64,000 nt of DNA from Pseudomonas moorei (GCF_008801475.1 NZ_VZPP01000007.1:62001-126000), one strand, 5' to 3'; shown: positions 52,335 through 62,326, numbered from the stretch's first letter. The notes: a model not told the origin generated them from the letters alone. Numbers and translations: made by a program.

Positions 52335-53640
52335 GGTCCGGAACCTCGACGGCGTGGGTGCGGCGGGTGCGCAGCAGGAAGTTGAGCAGGCACAGGGTGA
52401 AGGTCGCCGCGAGAGCGATCAGCATCATTGTGTCCAGTTGGAAGCAGGCGGCGATCACCACCAGGGTCAGGGCCAGGCCCAGCCAGGCGACCACGGTGCC
52501 GCCGGCAAGAGTGAACGGACGGGGCAGGTCGGGCTGGCTGCGTTTGATGCGCAGGTAGGCGGCAAAAATGAACAGGTAGCAAACGTTGAGCAGCAACACC
52601 ACCGCGAGCATCACCGTGGCCGGATCGATAGCGGACAACGGCAGGCCGATGGCGCCGATCAGCAGCAGCGCCGGGTAGGGCGTGCCGCGTTTGCCGGTCT
52701 TGCCCAGCCACTGCGGGAACAACCCATCGCGGGCCATGGCAAACAGTTGCCGGGAGGCGGCGTAAATCAACGAGAAGAACGTGGCGATCAGGCCGAACAC
52801 GGCACCGCAGCCAATCACCTTGGCCAGCCATGAGCCGTCACCGAAGGCATTGCTGCTGGACATCGCCGCGTACAGCGGATCGCCCGCGCTGCCCACCGTT
52901 TCAACGCCACCGGCGCCGGGGGCGCAGACCAGCACCACCAAAGCTGTCACCAACAGAGTGCCCACCGCTGCGAGGATGCCGCGGGGCATGCTGCGCCCCG
53001 GATTGTCGGCTTCTTCGGCCGCCGAGCCGGTTTGTTCAACGGTGATGAACAACCAGATGGCGAAGGGCACACAGGCGAAAATGCCGCCCAGGCTAATCGC
53101 CGGTCCGGCATTGACTGGCATCTTCAGTAGGTTGGCCAGTTCGACATGGGGTGCCATGGCCACGCCGAAGGTCAGCAAGGCAACGACCGCGATGACACCG
53201 GCAATGAAGGTCAGGCCCATGGCCTCGCCGACGCCCCGCAGGTGGAAACCGATGATCACCGCGAACAAGGCGATCTTCACCGGCCAGCCACCGAGGCCGA
53301 AGATCGACTCGGTATAGGCACAAATGAAGGTGGCTGCCGCACCGGTGCCGATGGTCAACGCCAGCGCGCACGCCACGCCGACCAGGTAACCCACGAACGG
53401 CCCGAAAGCACTTTGCGCATAGACGAATACACCGCCGGCGCTGGGCAGCGCGGTGGACAATTCCGCCACGCACAGCGCCAGTCCACCGCACAGCAGTGCC
53501 ATCAACAAGGTGGCGATCAGCATGTTCAGCCAGCCGCCGGCCATCAGTCCGAAGTTCCAGCCGGAAAACTGCCCGGCCACCACCAACGCAATTCCAAGGC
53601 CGGCAATCTTGGGCCAGCCCAAAGCACTTTTCTTAAGCAC
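52327..53640 (-). CDS. APC-family permease, ethanolamine-permease-like
   Basis: 437 residues and about 12 membrane segments. The opening GQFSGWNFGLMAGGWLNMLIATLLMA is very like the ethanolamine permease (EAT) branch of the APC superfamily; the middle segment FITVEQTGSAAEEADNPGRS is the conserved loop of that branch. It should import an amine or amino acid by proton symport. First gene of a three-gene leftward operon with the PLP enzyme and kinase. About 310 bases upstream, up to the chemoreceptor stop, carry a REP pair and presumably its promoter. Confidence 0.88.
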   Translation of the reverse strand: MLKKSALGWPKIAGLGIALVVAGQFSGWNFGLMAGGWLNMLIATLLMALLCGGLALCVAELSTALPSAGGVFVYAQSAFGPFVGYLVGVACALALTIGTGAAATFICAYTESIFGLGGWPVKIALFAVIIGFHLRGVGEAMGLTFIAGVIAVVALLTFGVAMAPHVELANLLKMPVNAGPAISLGGIFACVPFAIWLFITVEQTGSAAEEADNPGRSMPRGILAAVGTLLVTALVVLVCAPGAGGVETVGSAGDPLYAAMSSSNAFGDGSWLAKVIGCGAVFGLIATFFSLIYAASRQLFAMARDGLFPQWLGKTGKRGTPYPALLLIGAIGLPLSAIDPATVMLAVVLLLNVCYLFIFAAYLRIKRSQPDLPRPFTLAGGTVVAWLGLALTLVVIAACFQLDTMMLIALAATFTLCLLNFLLRTRRTHAVEVPDHA

Positions 53641-53953
53641 ACAAGTCTCCCGCGACCCGAAGGCCGATTTATTGTTTTAGTGAAAATGGAGGGGGTTCAG
53701 CGTTGTTTCACGCCCAATCGCTGGGGTCGACTTCGATACTACGCGCGGGGTGCGCTGCGGCCTGTTTGTGCGCATGCCATGTGGTTGGTTGTGGGTGCCA
53801 GATTTGGTGGGGTGTCAGTTGACACAGTGGTTGAATGTGCCGGCCCCATCGCGAGCAGGCTCGCTCCCTCATTAGACCGAGTCGCCTATAAGAACGCGGT
53901 CACTTGTAGGAGCGAGCCTGCTCGCGATGGCGGACTGACAGGCGACCTCTATC
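53641..53953. repeat. Intergenic region with inverted REP pair
   Basis: REP units at about 53847-53869 (CGCGAGCAGGCTCGCTCC) and 53904-53933 (GTAGGAGCGAGCCTGCTCG), inverted with about 35 bases between. The remainder should contain the permease promoter; no consensus is obvious. Confidence 0.85.
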
Positions 53954-56080
53954 TCAGATCCGGAAACTCCCCACCAACTGATTCAACCGCGCAGCCTGTT
54001 GCTCCAGCTCGGTACAGGCCCGTAATGTCGACTGCAAATTCTCCACCCCTCGCTGATTCAGGGTGTTGATCTGCGTGATGTCGACATTCAAAGCCTCGAC
54101 CACGGCGGTCTGTTCCTCGGTGGCGGCAGCGACGGATTGGTTGACGTTGTCGATCTCGCCGATGCGTTGGGTCACGCTGCCCAGACAAGTGCCGGCCAGG
54201 TTGGCGATGTTGACGCTTTCTTCGCTGTGCTGCTGGCTCTCGGTCATGGTGATCACCGAATCCCGCGCACCCACTTGCAGCTCTTCGATCATCTGCTGGA
54301 TCTCCAGCGCCGAGGTCTGGGTGCGCCCGGCCAGGCCGCGCACTTCGTCGGCGACTACCGCAAATCCACGGCCCGCTTCACCGGCGCGCGCCGCTTCGAT
54401 CGCGGCATTGAGTGCCAACAGGTTGGTCTGTTGCGAGATGCCCTTGATCACTTCGAGGATCTGTCCGATGTTCACGGTCTTGTCGTTGAGCACCTCAATG
54501 TTGGCGCACGACGCACTGATCTTGCCGGACAGCGCGTTCATCACTTCAATGGTGCGCTCCACCACTTGGCGACCGTCCTCGGCCTGTTGCCGTGCGGCGG
54601 AGGCTTGCTGCGAGGCGTCGGAGGCGTTATGCGCGATTTCCTGGGCGGCGGCGCCCAGCTGATTGATCGCGGCGGCCACGCTGTTGGTGCGGGTGGACTG
54701 ATCGTCGAAATTGCTCAGGGATGAATGGGATGCCTCCAGCACCCGCCGCGCCCCCTCGTTGACGCCAAGGGCTGCCGACGACACCTCGCGAATCGAGTGG
54801 TGAATGCGTTCGACGAAGCGGTTGAACGCGGTGGCCAACTGGCCGATCTCATCCCGCGATTGCACGGCCAGGCGACGGGTCAGGTCGCCTTCGCCGAGGG
54901 AGATGTCCTCCATGACCCGCGTCAGCGCTTGCAGCGGGCGGGTGATGCGTTGCGCGGTGTACCCGATCAACAGCAGGCCGAGCAGGGCCGAGCCGCCGCC
55001 CAGCAGCAGTTCCAGTGCGGTGCTTTTCACGCCTTGGGCATCGAGTTGCTGTTGCAGGGCGCTCACCGGTGCCAGCAACACTTCCTGCGGTACACCCACC
55101 AGCACACCCCAGGGCGCGGCCCCGGCAATCGGTGGCAGTGGCTCCAGGACCTTGATCTGCTGCGGGTCGACAAACACCTTCGGTCGGCCTTGGCGCAAGG
55201 CGTCCATGACCTCGGCATTGTCCATCGGCTGACCCAGGCGAGTGACGTCCTGACTGTTGGCGGAGATCACCCCGCGAGGGCTGACGATGCTGATCTGGCC
55301 GTGGCCGTCGAACAATTGCAGCGCACTGGTTTGACTGTCCTTTTGCAGCGCGGCGAGGTTGATGTCGAGACCGACGACGGCGATGACGTTGCCGTTCTCC
55401 AGCAGCGGGAAGGCGACGCTGGTTACCAGTTTGCGGCTGCCGGATGCTTCGTCGAAGTAGGGCTCCAGAACGCACGCCTGGCGGGTGTCGCGGGCGCAGG
55501 TGTAGAAGGCGTTGTACGGTGCGCCGCTAGGGCCTGGCTCGGTGTTGGCGAGCAGGCCTTCGTCACCGATCACCGCTTGCAACTCGCCCGGTTTGCTTTG
55601 CACCCAGTAGAGCGAGAAGCGTCCGGTTTCGTTGCTGCCCAGGTCCGCCTGATTGGCGAAACCGGCGTCGGCACCGTCCAGGGCGTCCGGCTCGAAAATG
55701 ACGTAAAGCCCGAGCAGGTCGGGCTTGTCGATCAGGGCTTGGTGAAGCTGGGTGCTCAGCGCCTGGCGCAGTTGGGGGCGGGTGAGGGTCCCCTGATGCT
55801 GGAGTTGCCTCAGATAAAGCAAATACCGCGACAACCCCTGGCCAAATTCGTGGGTCTGCATGAAGGTGCGTTGCACCTGCATGGCCTGCACCTTGCCCAG
55901 GGCCTGCATGTGTTCCCTGGCCGCGTCGGCGAGCATTTTGCCGCTGGCCTCGGCCACCTGCTGGCTGCTCTGATGAGTCTGGTACAGTGACAGCCCCATC
56001 AGCAAACCCACCACCAACAGCAGGCAGAGGCCGGCGAGCAGGGTGATTTTGCTCTGGATCGTGAGGAATTTTTTCTGCAT
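53954..56080 (-). CDS. Methyl-accepting chemotaxis protein with dCache-like sensor
   Basis: 708 residues from [11 protein letters not shown]. Membrane segment 1 at about 10-32, a periplasmic region of roughly 310 residues with a double-Cache look ([44 protein letters not shown]), membrane segment 2 ([19 protein letters not shown]), HAMP, and the signalling tip [21 protein letters not shown] longer reading upstream runs into a REPIN and is rejected. Its place among amine and IAA catabolic genes suggests the attractant is one of these compounds; a dCache-type chemoreceptor for IAA (PcpI) has been described in P. putida 1290, as I recall. Confidence 0.9.
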   Translation of the reverse strand: MQKKFLTIQSKITLLAGLCLLLVVGLLMGLSLYQTHQSSQQVAEASGKMLADAAREHMQALGKVQAMQVQRTFMQTHEFGQGLSRYLLYLRQLQHQGTLTRPQLRQALSTQLHQALIDKPDLLGLYVIFEPDALDGADAGFANQADLGSNETGRFSLYWVQSKPGELQAVIGDEGLLANTEPGPSGAPYNAFYTCARDTRQACVLEPYFDEASGSRKLVTSVAFPLLENGNVIAVVGLDINLAALQKDSQTSALQLFDGHGQISIVSPRGVISANSQDVTRLGQPMDNAEVMDALRQGRPKVFVDPQQIKVLEPLPPIAGAAPWGVLVGVPQEVLLAPVSALQQQLDAQGVKSTALELLLGGGSALLGLLLIGYTAQRITRPLQALTRVMEDISLGEGDLTRRLAVQSRDEIGQLATAFNRFVERIHHSIREVSSAALGVNEGARRVLEASHSSLSNFDDQSTRTNSVAAAINQLGAAAQEIAHNASDASQQASAARQQAEDGRQVVERTIEVMNALSGKISASCANIEVLNDKTVNIGQILEVIKGISQQTNLLALNAAIEAARAGEAGRGFAVVADEVRGLAGRTQTSALEIQQMIEELQVGARDSVITMTESQQHSEESVNIANLAGTCLGSVTQRIGEIDNVNQSVAAATEEQTAVVEALNVDITQINTLNQRGVENLQSTLRACTELEQQAARLNQLVGSFRI

Positions 56081-56128
56081 GGGAAATGCCTTTTTCCTTG
56101 AAAGCACTGATGCCGGCAACGCGTCCCC

Positions 56129-56244
56129 CTGTAGGAGCGAGCCTGCTCCGGGCGGCGCTCCGACGATGGACGTCAACGATGACGCGCACATCCTGAATGA
56201 ACGCGTTGTCCAAATATTTTTCGCGAGCAAGCTCGCTCCTACAG
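56129..56244. repeat. REPIN with extended arm
   Basis: CTGTAGGAGCGAGCCTGCTC at the left, extended by a GGGCGGCGCTCCGACGATGG block also found in the iac REPIN, and GCGAGCAAGCTCGCTCCTAC at the right, end near 56244. It lies between the chemoreceptor start and the outer-membrane channel stop. Confidence 0.88.
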
Positions 56245-56259
56245 GGGGGGCAGGCCGAA

Positions 56260-57582
56260 TCAGAACGTCGTGGCGAAAATAACCTGGCTATAGACGTTCT
56301 TGTCGTTGTTGCCCAACTGCGTACCGCCCTGATCGGCGCTCTTGTCCGGCTGGAACAGGCCGATCAGCGGCATCACCGTGAGGTGGTCGTTGACATGCCA
56401 CTCGGCGTACAGATCCGTTTCGTGGCCATCGGTGTTGCCCAGGTTGCGGTCGATGGTGTCGTAGTTGAAGTACATCGCGCCGAGGTTCAGATTCGCCAGC
56501 GGCGAGACGGTGAACTTGAGTTGCTGGATGCGCGAGTTGGTGTTGAACGGGCCGGCGTAGTTGCCTGCCACTTCACCCTGGAACCAGGTACCGAAGCCGC
56601 GACTGAAACCGTAGAACAGGGTGTCGTAGCCTTCCGAGAAACGGCTGTAGCGGTAGCTGGCATAGGGCGTCCATGGCACGGCGGAAAACGTCCAGCCGGC
56701 TTCCAGGTACCAGGCGTCTTCGTTGGCAGCGTGGGGTTTGTCCTGCTTGGCGTATTCGCCGGAGAGGAACAGGTCCTTGACCCCGGCATTGCCCGTTGCG
56801 CGCAGGCTGTAGGTCTTCATGCCGTCGCGTTCCAGTTGCGCCGGGGAGGCGTACTGTTCGTCGACATCGGTGGTGTCGATGTAGGTCAGGCCGACAGTGC
56901 CGGCTTCGGCCACGTGTTCCAGGGTGCCGACATACATTTCGGTCTTGGCCTGGGCGCGGTTGTCGGATTTGAGCCACATCAGGTCGCCGCGCCAGCCTTC
57001 CTTGCCACCGATACGCAGCACGGCGGTTTCGTCGAACGCCTTGCGCGCGGCCAGCCAGTAGGCGCCGCCGCGATTGAACTCACCGTCGGCCAGGCCCTTG
57101 CCCATGTTCAGCGCGTCGCCATCGATCAGGAAACCGTCGCCGACCACGATGTTCTGGCGACCGAACGACAGGTCGATACCGTCTGTACCCAGGACCGGAA
57201 AAAGATCGCTCGAGCGCCAGCCGAGGTAGGCGTCTTCGAATTTGGTGGTGCGTTCCGAACCGTCGCTGAAACCGGCGGCATCGCCGTCACCCCAGGTGCC
57301 GGAGCTGAGCAGGTTGCCCGCGCCGTAAGCAGTGCCGGCACCGGCCAGCCCTTTGTCGAAACTCAGGCCGTACTTGATGTAACCCTCACGCCACGACGAC
57401 GAACCTTCATCGAGACGGCCCGACAGGGCGTAGTTTTCCTGGCTGTGGAAAATGCCGAAAACCGCTTCCAGAGTGGCGTTCAGGTGACTGTCGCTATCGG
57501 CGTAGAGTTCATAGGCTCCGGCCTGACCTGCGCTGATCATCAGCGCGAGGGTAGAGAGTCGAAGCAAGGGGGACTTGAGCAT
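56260..57582 (-). CDS. Outer-membrane channel, alginate-export/AlgE-like family
   Basis: 440 residues. Signal peptide ([17 protein letters not shown]), then an 18-strand-like barrel pattern: [20 protein letters not shown] at the start, [53 protein letters not shown], and an end strand ...[11 protein letters not shown] closing on Phe. This is the alginate_exp-type family often annotated as alginate export but also used for small-molecule uptake in catabolic loci. Here uptake of an amine or aromatic substrate is more likely (inference). Same strand as, and upstream of, the chemoreceptor, with a REPIN between. Confidence 0.82.
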   Translation of the reverse strand: MLKSPLLRLSTLALMISAGQAGAYELYADSDSHLNATLEAVFGIFHSQENYALSGRLDEGSSSWREGYIKYGLSFDKGLAGAGTAYGAGNLLSSGTWGDGDAAGFSDGSERTTKFEDAYLGWRSSDLFPVLGTDGIDLSFGRQNIVVGDGFLIDGDALNMGKGLADGEFNRGGAYWLAARKAFDETAVLRIGGKEGWRGDLMWLKSDNRAQAKTEMYVGTLEHVAEAGTVGLTYIDTTDVDEQYASPAQLERDGMKTYSLRATGNAGVKDLFLSGEYAKQDKPHAANEDAWYLEAGWTFSAVPWTPYASYRYSRFSEGYDTLFYGFSRGFGTWFQGEVAGNYAGPFNTNSRIQQLKFTVSPLANLNLGAMYFNYDTIDRNLGNTDGHETDLYAEWHVNDHLTVMPLIGLFQPDKSADQGGTQLGNNDKNVYSQVIFATTF

Positions 57583-57729
57583 GGCGTGACATCCGTTCTT
57601 GTTCTTGAGCGCAGGTTTGCGGTCTTTTTAGATACTAAGGTCCGGATTCCTTTCGCCCTTTTTCCTGTTTGCCAATTAGTTGGTTGTGCTTGCCAGATTG
57701 CATGGCAAGGAATTTTTGCTGCTTTGTTT

Positions 57730-57761
57730 CCCTGTGGGGAGCGAGCTTGCTCCCACAGGGA
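57730..57761. repeat. Single REP hairpin
   Basis: CCCTGTGGGG-AGC-GAGCTT-GCTCCCACAGGG: a near-perfect REP palindrome in the divergent region between the outer-membrane channel and the cytochrome c gene. It lies upstream of both genes, so it is not a terminator for either. Confidence 0.85.
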
Positions 57762-57943
57762 AAAGCGAAGGTACATTCGAGCGATCTGGCAGACCCGCCA
57801 ACACAACTGGCACGCAGGGAAAAACCTGCGAATCACCGACCACCGACAATCCTGATCAACCCTGCCGGAGCACCGTTGCCCCGGCACTTTCAGAGTTGGC
57901 GTTCGCCTGCTGGCGAATGCGCGGATTTTCAAGGTCGTTTCCC

Positions 57944-58333
57944 ATGTTTACCTCCCTGCGTTTGCCCCTTATCGGTTTGCTGTCATTCACTGTGGCCCAG
58001 GCGGCGCTGGCAGCCGATTGCGCCCCCGATCAACGCCACGGCGCCGAGGTGTTTGCCAATGAATGCGGGGTTTGCCACTCGGTGACCAAAGGCGCGACCG
58101 GCATGATGGGGCCGAACCTGGCGGGTGTGGTCGGGCGCAAGTCCGGCTCGCTGGAAGGCTTCAACTACTCGCAAGCCATGCGTAACAAGAACATCGACTG
58201 GCAAGCCGAGAACATCGCGCAGTTGATCACTCAGCCCCAGGCCTACGTGCCTGGCACCTACATGCCTTACATGGGCCTGGCTTCGGCGGACGATCGCCAG
58301 GCGGTCGTGTGCTTCCTCAAAGAACAACACTAA
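57944..58333 (+). CDS. Periplasmic class I cytochrome c
   Basis: 129 residues. Signal peptide (LPLIGLLSFTVAQAALAA), haem site CGVCH (residues 41-45), conserved GPNLAGVVGRKSGS as in mitochondrial-type class I cytochromes, and axial Met in TYMPYMG. Two extra cysteines (near residues 26 and 123) could form a disulfide. Located 60 bases before a FeaB-like aldehyde dehydrogenase and within the amine cluster, it may take electrons from the TTQ amine dehydrogenase. ATG at 57944; the long upstream in-frame reading lacks support. Confidence 0.87.
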   Translation: MFTSLRLPLIGLLSFTVAQAALAADCAPDQRHGAEVFANECGVCHSVTKGATGMMGPNLAGVVGRKSGSLEGFNYSQAMRNKNIDWQAENIAQLITQPQAYVPGTYMPYMGLASADDRQAVVCFLKEQH

Positions 58334-58393
58334 GCGGCCGGCTTCCTGGCTGACCCTACCTTCACACCGAACGGTTTTATTGAAAGGTGAATT

Positions 58394-59884
58394 ATGAGCA
58401 ACGTTGAAATCCTGCCGCAGGTGGCTGCATTTATCGAACGCCGCCATGGCTGCTTCATTGACGGTCAGTGGGTGTTTGCCGAAGGCGAGCGCATTGCCGT
58501 GGTCAACCCGGCCACCGGGCAGACCCTCTGCGAAACCCTCGATGCACCCCTGGAGATCATCGAGCAAGCCGTGCAGTCATCGCACAAGGCATTCAAGTCC
58601 GGGGTCTGGTCGGCACTGCGCCCGGCAGATCGCGAGCGCATCCTGCTCAACTTCACCCGCCTGGTGGAAGAGCACGCCGAGGAACTGGCGCAACTGGAAA
58701 CCCTGAGCCAGGGCAAGTCGATCAACATGGCCCGCGCCCTGGACCTGAACGCCACCGTGGAGTTTATGCGCTACATGTCCGGCTGGGCGACCAAGATCGA
58801 AGGGCAGACGTTCGACGTGTCGATCCCGCTGCCACCGGGTGCCAAGTTCACCGCCTTCACCAAGCGTGAGCCGGTGGGTGTCGTGGTCGGCATCGTGCCG
58901 TGGAACTTCCCGCTGCTGATCGCCGCCTGGAAACTGATGCCGGCGCTGGCCACCGGTTGCACGGTGATCATCAAGCCGGCCATGGAAACCCCGCTGACCG
59001 CCATGCGTCTGGCGGAACTGGCGCTCGAAGCCGGCATTCCGGCAGGTGTGTTCAACGTCGTGACCGGTGGCGGTGCCTCGGTCGGTGGCGTGTTGACCCA
59101 GCATCCACTGGTGAGCAAGGTCTCGTTCACCGGCTCTACCGCTGTGGGTAAAAGCGTCGGCGTGGCGTGCATGGCCAACATGACGCGTTTCTCCCTGGAG
59201 CTGGGCGGCAAGAACCCGATGATCGTGCTCGCCGACGCCGACATCGAGAAAGCCGTGCAAGGGGCGATCCTCGGCGGTCTGCTGAACAATGGCCAGGTGT
59301 GTGCCGCGGCTTCGCGTTTCTACGTGCATCGCTCGATCCACGACCCATTCGTCGAAGCCCTGGCGGCGGCGGTGTCGGCGATGCCGATGGGCGCGGGCAT
59401 GAACGGTGACGCTGCGATCAACCCGCTGGTCTCGCGCAAACAACAGCAAAGCGTGCTCAAGCACATCGAACTGGCTCGACGGGAAGGCGCACGCGTGGTC
59501 TCGGGTGGCGAATTGGTCGAAGGCGACGGCTTCTTCGTCCAGCCGACGATCCTCGCCGACATCGACCACAGCATGGCCGTGGCCCGCGAAGAAGTGTTCG
59601 GACCGGTGCTGGGCGTGATGCCGTTCGACGATGAAGAGGCCGTGATCGAACTGGCCAACGACAACCGCTACGGCCTGGCCGCCAGCCTGTGGACCAACGA
59701 CCTGAGCAAAGCCATGAACCTGGTGCCACGCATCGAAGCCGGTACGGTCTGGGTCAACGCTCACGTGCTGCTCGACCCGGCGATGCCGTTCGGCGGCGTC
59801 AAGCAATCGGGCATGGGTCGCGAGTTTGGTCGTGCGGTGATCGAGGCCTACACCGAGCTCAAATCGGTGTGCATCGCGCATTGA
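58394..59884 (+). CDS. feaB: Aldehyde dehydrogenase, phenylacetaldehyde/indoleacetaldehyde type (FeaB-like)
   Basis: 496 residues, NAD(P)-dependent ALDH: cofactor region VVGIVPWNFPLLIAAWKLMP, catalytic Glu in FSLELGGKNPMIV, catalytic Cys in NNGQVCAAASRF and C-terminal MPFGGVKQSGMGREFG. The N-terminal HGCFIDGQWVFAEGERIAVV and overall pattern recall phenylacetaldehyde dehydrogenases. It should oxidise the aldehyde released by the amine dehydrogenase (indole-3-acetaldehyde to IAA, phenylacetaldehyde to phenylacetate), linking that enzyme with the iac operon. Good AAGGTG before the ATG. Symbol by similarity only. Confidence 0.9.
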   Translation: MSNVEILPQVAAFIERRHGCFIDGQWVFAEGERIAVVNPATGQTLCETLDAPLEIIEQAVQSSHKAFKSGVWSALRPADRERILLNFTRLVEEHAEELAQLETLSQGKSINMARALDLNATVEFMRYMSGWATKIEGQTFDVSIPLPPGAKFTAFTKREPVGVVVGIVPWNFPLLIAAWKLMPALATGCTVIIKPAMETPLTAMRLAELALEAGIPAGVFNVVTGGGASVGGVLTQHPLVSKVSFTGSTAVGKSVGVACMANMTRFSLELGGKNPMIVLADADIEKAVQGAILGGLLNNGQVCAAASRFYVHRSIHDPFVEALAAAVSAMPMGAGMNGDAAINPLVSRKQQQSVLKHIELARREGARVVSGGELVEGDGFFVQPTILADIDHSMAVAREEVFGPVLGVMPFDDEEAVIELANDNRYGLAASLWTNDLSKAMNLVPRIEAGTVWVNAHVLLDPAMPFGGVKQSGMGREFGRAVIEAYTELKSVCIAH

Positions 59885-59914
59885 TGCAAGGGGCGCTGGC
59901 GGCGTGATCGGGCA

Positions 59915-62326
59915 TCACGCCGCCGGTGGCGGCTTCGCCAGTTCAATCCCGGCGGCGCCCAGTCGCTTGAGTATTTCAAACAGCAGTTCGCTCTTGATCG
60001 AGCCGACCGTGCGCGGGCTGGCGACGTAACCGGTGATCGTCAACGTCATGCCTTCCGGTTTGAGCTGGCTGAAGCGCACGAACGGCATCGGTTTTTCCAG
60101 GATGGATTCGTGCTCGCAGAAAGTGTCGTACAGCAGGTTGCGCACCTGTTCGGGGTCGATGTCCAGCGGGAAGGTCAGTTCAAGTATCGCCACGCCTTGG
60201 GCGCTGCCGCCGAGGGTGACGTTGCGCAGGTTCTGCGAAATCAATTGCGAGTTCGGCACGATGACGATCGAGCGGTCGGCCAGTTGTATTTCGGTGGCCC
60301 GCACATTGATCCGGCGGATGTCGCCTTCAACCCCGCTGATGCTGATCAGGTCGCCGACCTTGACCGGGCGTTCGGTGAGCAGAATCAGGCCAGAGACGAA
60401 GTTCTTGACGATCTCTTGAAGGCCGAAGCCGATCCCCACGGACAAGGCGCTGACGATCCACGCCAGGTTGGTCCACTTGACCCCCAGGGACGACAGCATC
60501 AGCAGGATCACCAGGGCATAGCCGATGTTGGAAAACAGCGTGCTGAGCGAAGCGCACATGCCGGGGTCCATTTCCGTTTTCGGCAGCAATTCGTTGTCCA
60601 GCCAGCGGCTCAGGGTGCGCACCAGATAGATGCCGATCAGCAGCGCCAGCACGCCGTGCAGCAGGTTGGCCGGGACAATGTTCAGTTTGCGCAGGCCGTC
60701 GCCGCCGAGCATCGCCAGTATGTTGTTGGCCAGTTGCCCGAGTGTCGAGCCCACCCCGCCGACCAGCAGCGAGATGAAAGCGATCAGTAACAGGGCGGCG
60801 CGACCGACGCCGGACAAAATGACCGAGATCTGCTCCAGGCGCGTATCGCCAATGCCCAGCAACTGTTTGAGCGTCTTGCCGGTGGGTTGCCGAGGCGAAA
60901 ACAGATACTCGCAGCCGTCCTTCAGCAGCTGTATCAGCAAATAGAAACCGGCAAAAATGATGAACAGCCAGACCAGTTCGTAAGTGATGAAGCGCGATAA
61001 CGACACATAGCCGACAAACAGGGCGAGCAGCGAGACCACCGTCGCGATACTGGCGAAGGCATACACCACGCCGGCCAGCGTCCGGCCGCCCTCTGGCGCG
61101 GCGCCGGCCACCACCATGGCCCGGCGGGTTCTGCTGACTCGCAACAGGATCGTGCCGATTAAGGTGGAGATCACCAGCGCCACCAGTCCCCGGACCGAGA
61201 TCACGACCTCCGTGCTCATGCCGGTGGCGTTGGTCAATTGGGCCAGTGACACCATTACCAGCAGGGCGGCGGCCAAGCGCCGCGGAAAGGGTTTGAGCGC
61301 CAGTGCCACCTCGTCGGCAATGTCCGGCAGGCGCCATGAAGGATGCTGCGTGGACAATAGCGCGCGGCTTAAACCGGTAATCATCACGCAGGTGTACACG
61401 ATCTTTTCGAAATCCTCGGAAAACCCCACCAGTTGCGGAGTCAACGGCAGTTCGCGGGTGAGGGCAAAGAACAGGATATGCAGGGCGATACCGGCGGTCA
61501 GCACCGTGGCGATGACCGACGCGAGCGCAAGGGTGCTGCGGCGCAATCGCCCCTCGGGCATCCGGTGAATGCACAGCCAGGTCAGTCCTCGTTCGGCGAG
61601 CCGGCGGCCGAGGCCCCACAGGAGCGCGGCGAATATCACGAGCACGCAGGTCAGGAAGCGCTTGCCCGGTTGCCAGACCGAATGCAAGGTGTCGCCCGCC
61701 TGCTGCATGAAGTCGACCAGCCGTTGCCGGTCGTCGGCGGGCGGATCGAACAGCGGCGCCCAGAACCAGGGATTGAGGATGCTCCGGGTGCGTTGGGTCA
61801 CTTCGGTTTCCAGCAGACTGCGTCGAATGGCGGCAATCTGGGTGAGCAACTCGGCGGCACTGGCTTTGATCGCCGCCAGGGTTTTCAGCTTGTAATCGAC
61901 CTTGTTCTTTTGCTCACTGAGCGCCGCCCTCTGGCTGGCGATGTCGGACTTCTCCAGATCGGCCTCGGCCAGCGGCGCAGGGCTCAGCACCCCCAGTTGA
62001 GACTGCAATTGCGCCTGTTCGGGCAATAGCAGTGCCGACAGGCGATCAGCCTCCTTGATCAGCACCTGAACCAAATCCTGCGGGGTTTCCAGTTGGTTGT
62101 AGTTACTGACTTGGGAGACCTGCTGTTTGAGGCTGTTGAGTTGCCCTTGCAGTGTCTCCAGATCACTGTCGGTAACCCTGACGACGGCGCTGCTCGCACC
62201 GGGGGTCGGGACATCGGGCATGGGCGCCGCCAGCATTGCGCTGCCCGGCGCCAGTAGCACGAAGGCGATGAACATCACGAACTGCAAGGCATTGCGCATA
62301 GGCGTGCTCGACCGGTGGTGAGTCAT
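59915..62326 (-). CDS. Large MscS/MscK-like mechanosensitive channel
   Basis: 803 residues. Signal peptide near the N-terminus (a start at 62299, MRNALQ, is a plausible alternative), a periplasmic coiled-coil region to about residue 180, about ten membrane segments, and the MscS pore and beta domains at the C-terminus: VGIGFGLQEIVKNFVSGLIL, RPVKVGDLISISGVEGDIRR and IVIVPNSQLISQNLRN. Larger than MscS, smaller than MscK; inner membrane osmotic release valve. Convergent with the aldehyde dehydrogenase gene (30-base gap). No link with the amine genes is apparent. Confidence 0.92.
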   Translation of the reverse strand: MTHHRSSTPMRNALQFVMFIAFVLLAPGSAMLAAPMPDVPTPGASSAVVRVTDSDLETLQGQLNSLKQQVSQVSNYNQLETPQDLVQVLIKEADRLSALLLPEQAQLQSQLGVLSPAPLAEADLEKSDIASQRAALSEQKNKVDYKLKTLAAIKASAAELLTQIAAIRRSLLETEVTQRTRSILNPWFWAPLFDPPADDRQRLVDFMQQAGDTLHSVWQPGKRFLTCVLVIFAALLWGLGRRLAERGLTWLCIHRMPEGRLRRSTLALASVIATVLTAGIALHILFFALTRELPLTPQLVGFSEDFEKIVYTCVMITGLSRALLSTQHPSWRLPDIADEVALALKPFPRRLAAALLVMVSLAQLTNATGMSTEVVISVRGLVALVISTLIGTILLRVSRTRRAMVVAGAAPEGGRTLAGVVYAFASIATVVSLLALFVGYVSLSRFITYELVWLFIIFAGFYLLIQLLKDGCEYLFSPRQPTGKTLKQLLGIGDTRLEQISVILSGVGRAALLLIAFISLLVGGVGSTLGQLANNILAMLGGDGLRKLNIVPANLLHGVLALLIGIYLVRTLSRWLDNELLPKTEMDPGMCASLSTLFSNIGYALVILLMLSSLGVKWTNLAWIVSALSVGIGFGLQEIVKNFVSGLILLTERPVKVGDLISISGVEGDIRRINVRATEIQLADRSIVIVPNSQLISQNLRNVTLGGSAQGVAILELTFPLDIDPEQVRNLLYDTFCEHESILEKPMPFVRFSQLKPEGMTLTITGYVASPRTVGSIKSELLFEILKRLGAAGIELAKPPPAA

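Noticed and set aside
57730..57761. Terminator for a neighbouring gene
   Set aside because: The hairpin lies upstream of both flanking divergent genes and matches the REP family, so it is listed as a repeat.
58577..59881. 434-codon open frame antisense to the aldehyde dehydrogenase
   Set aside because: Low-complexity His/Arg/Gly-rich translation without motifs; the sense strand has all ALDH catalytic residues.
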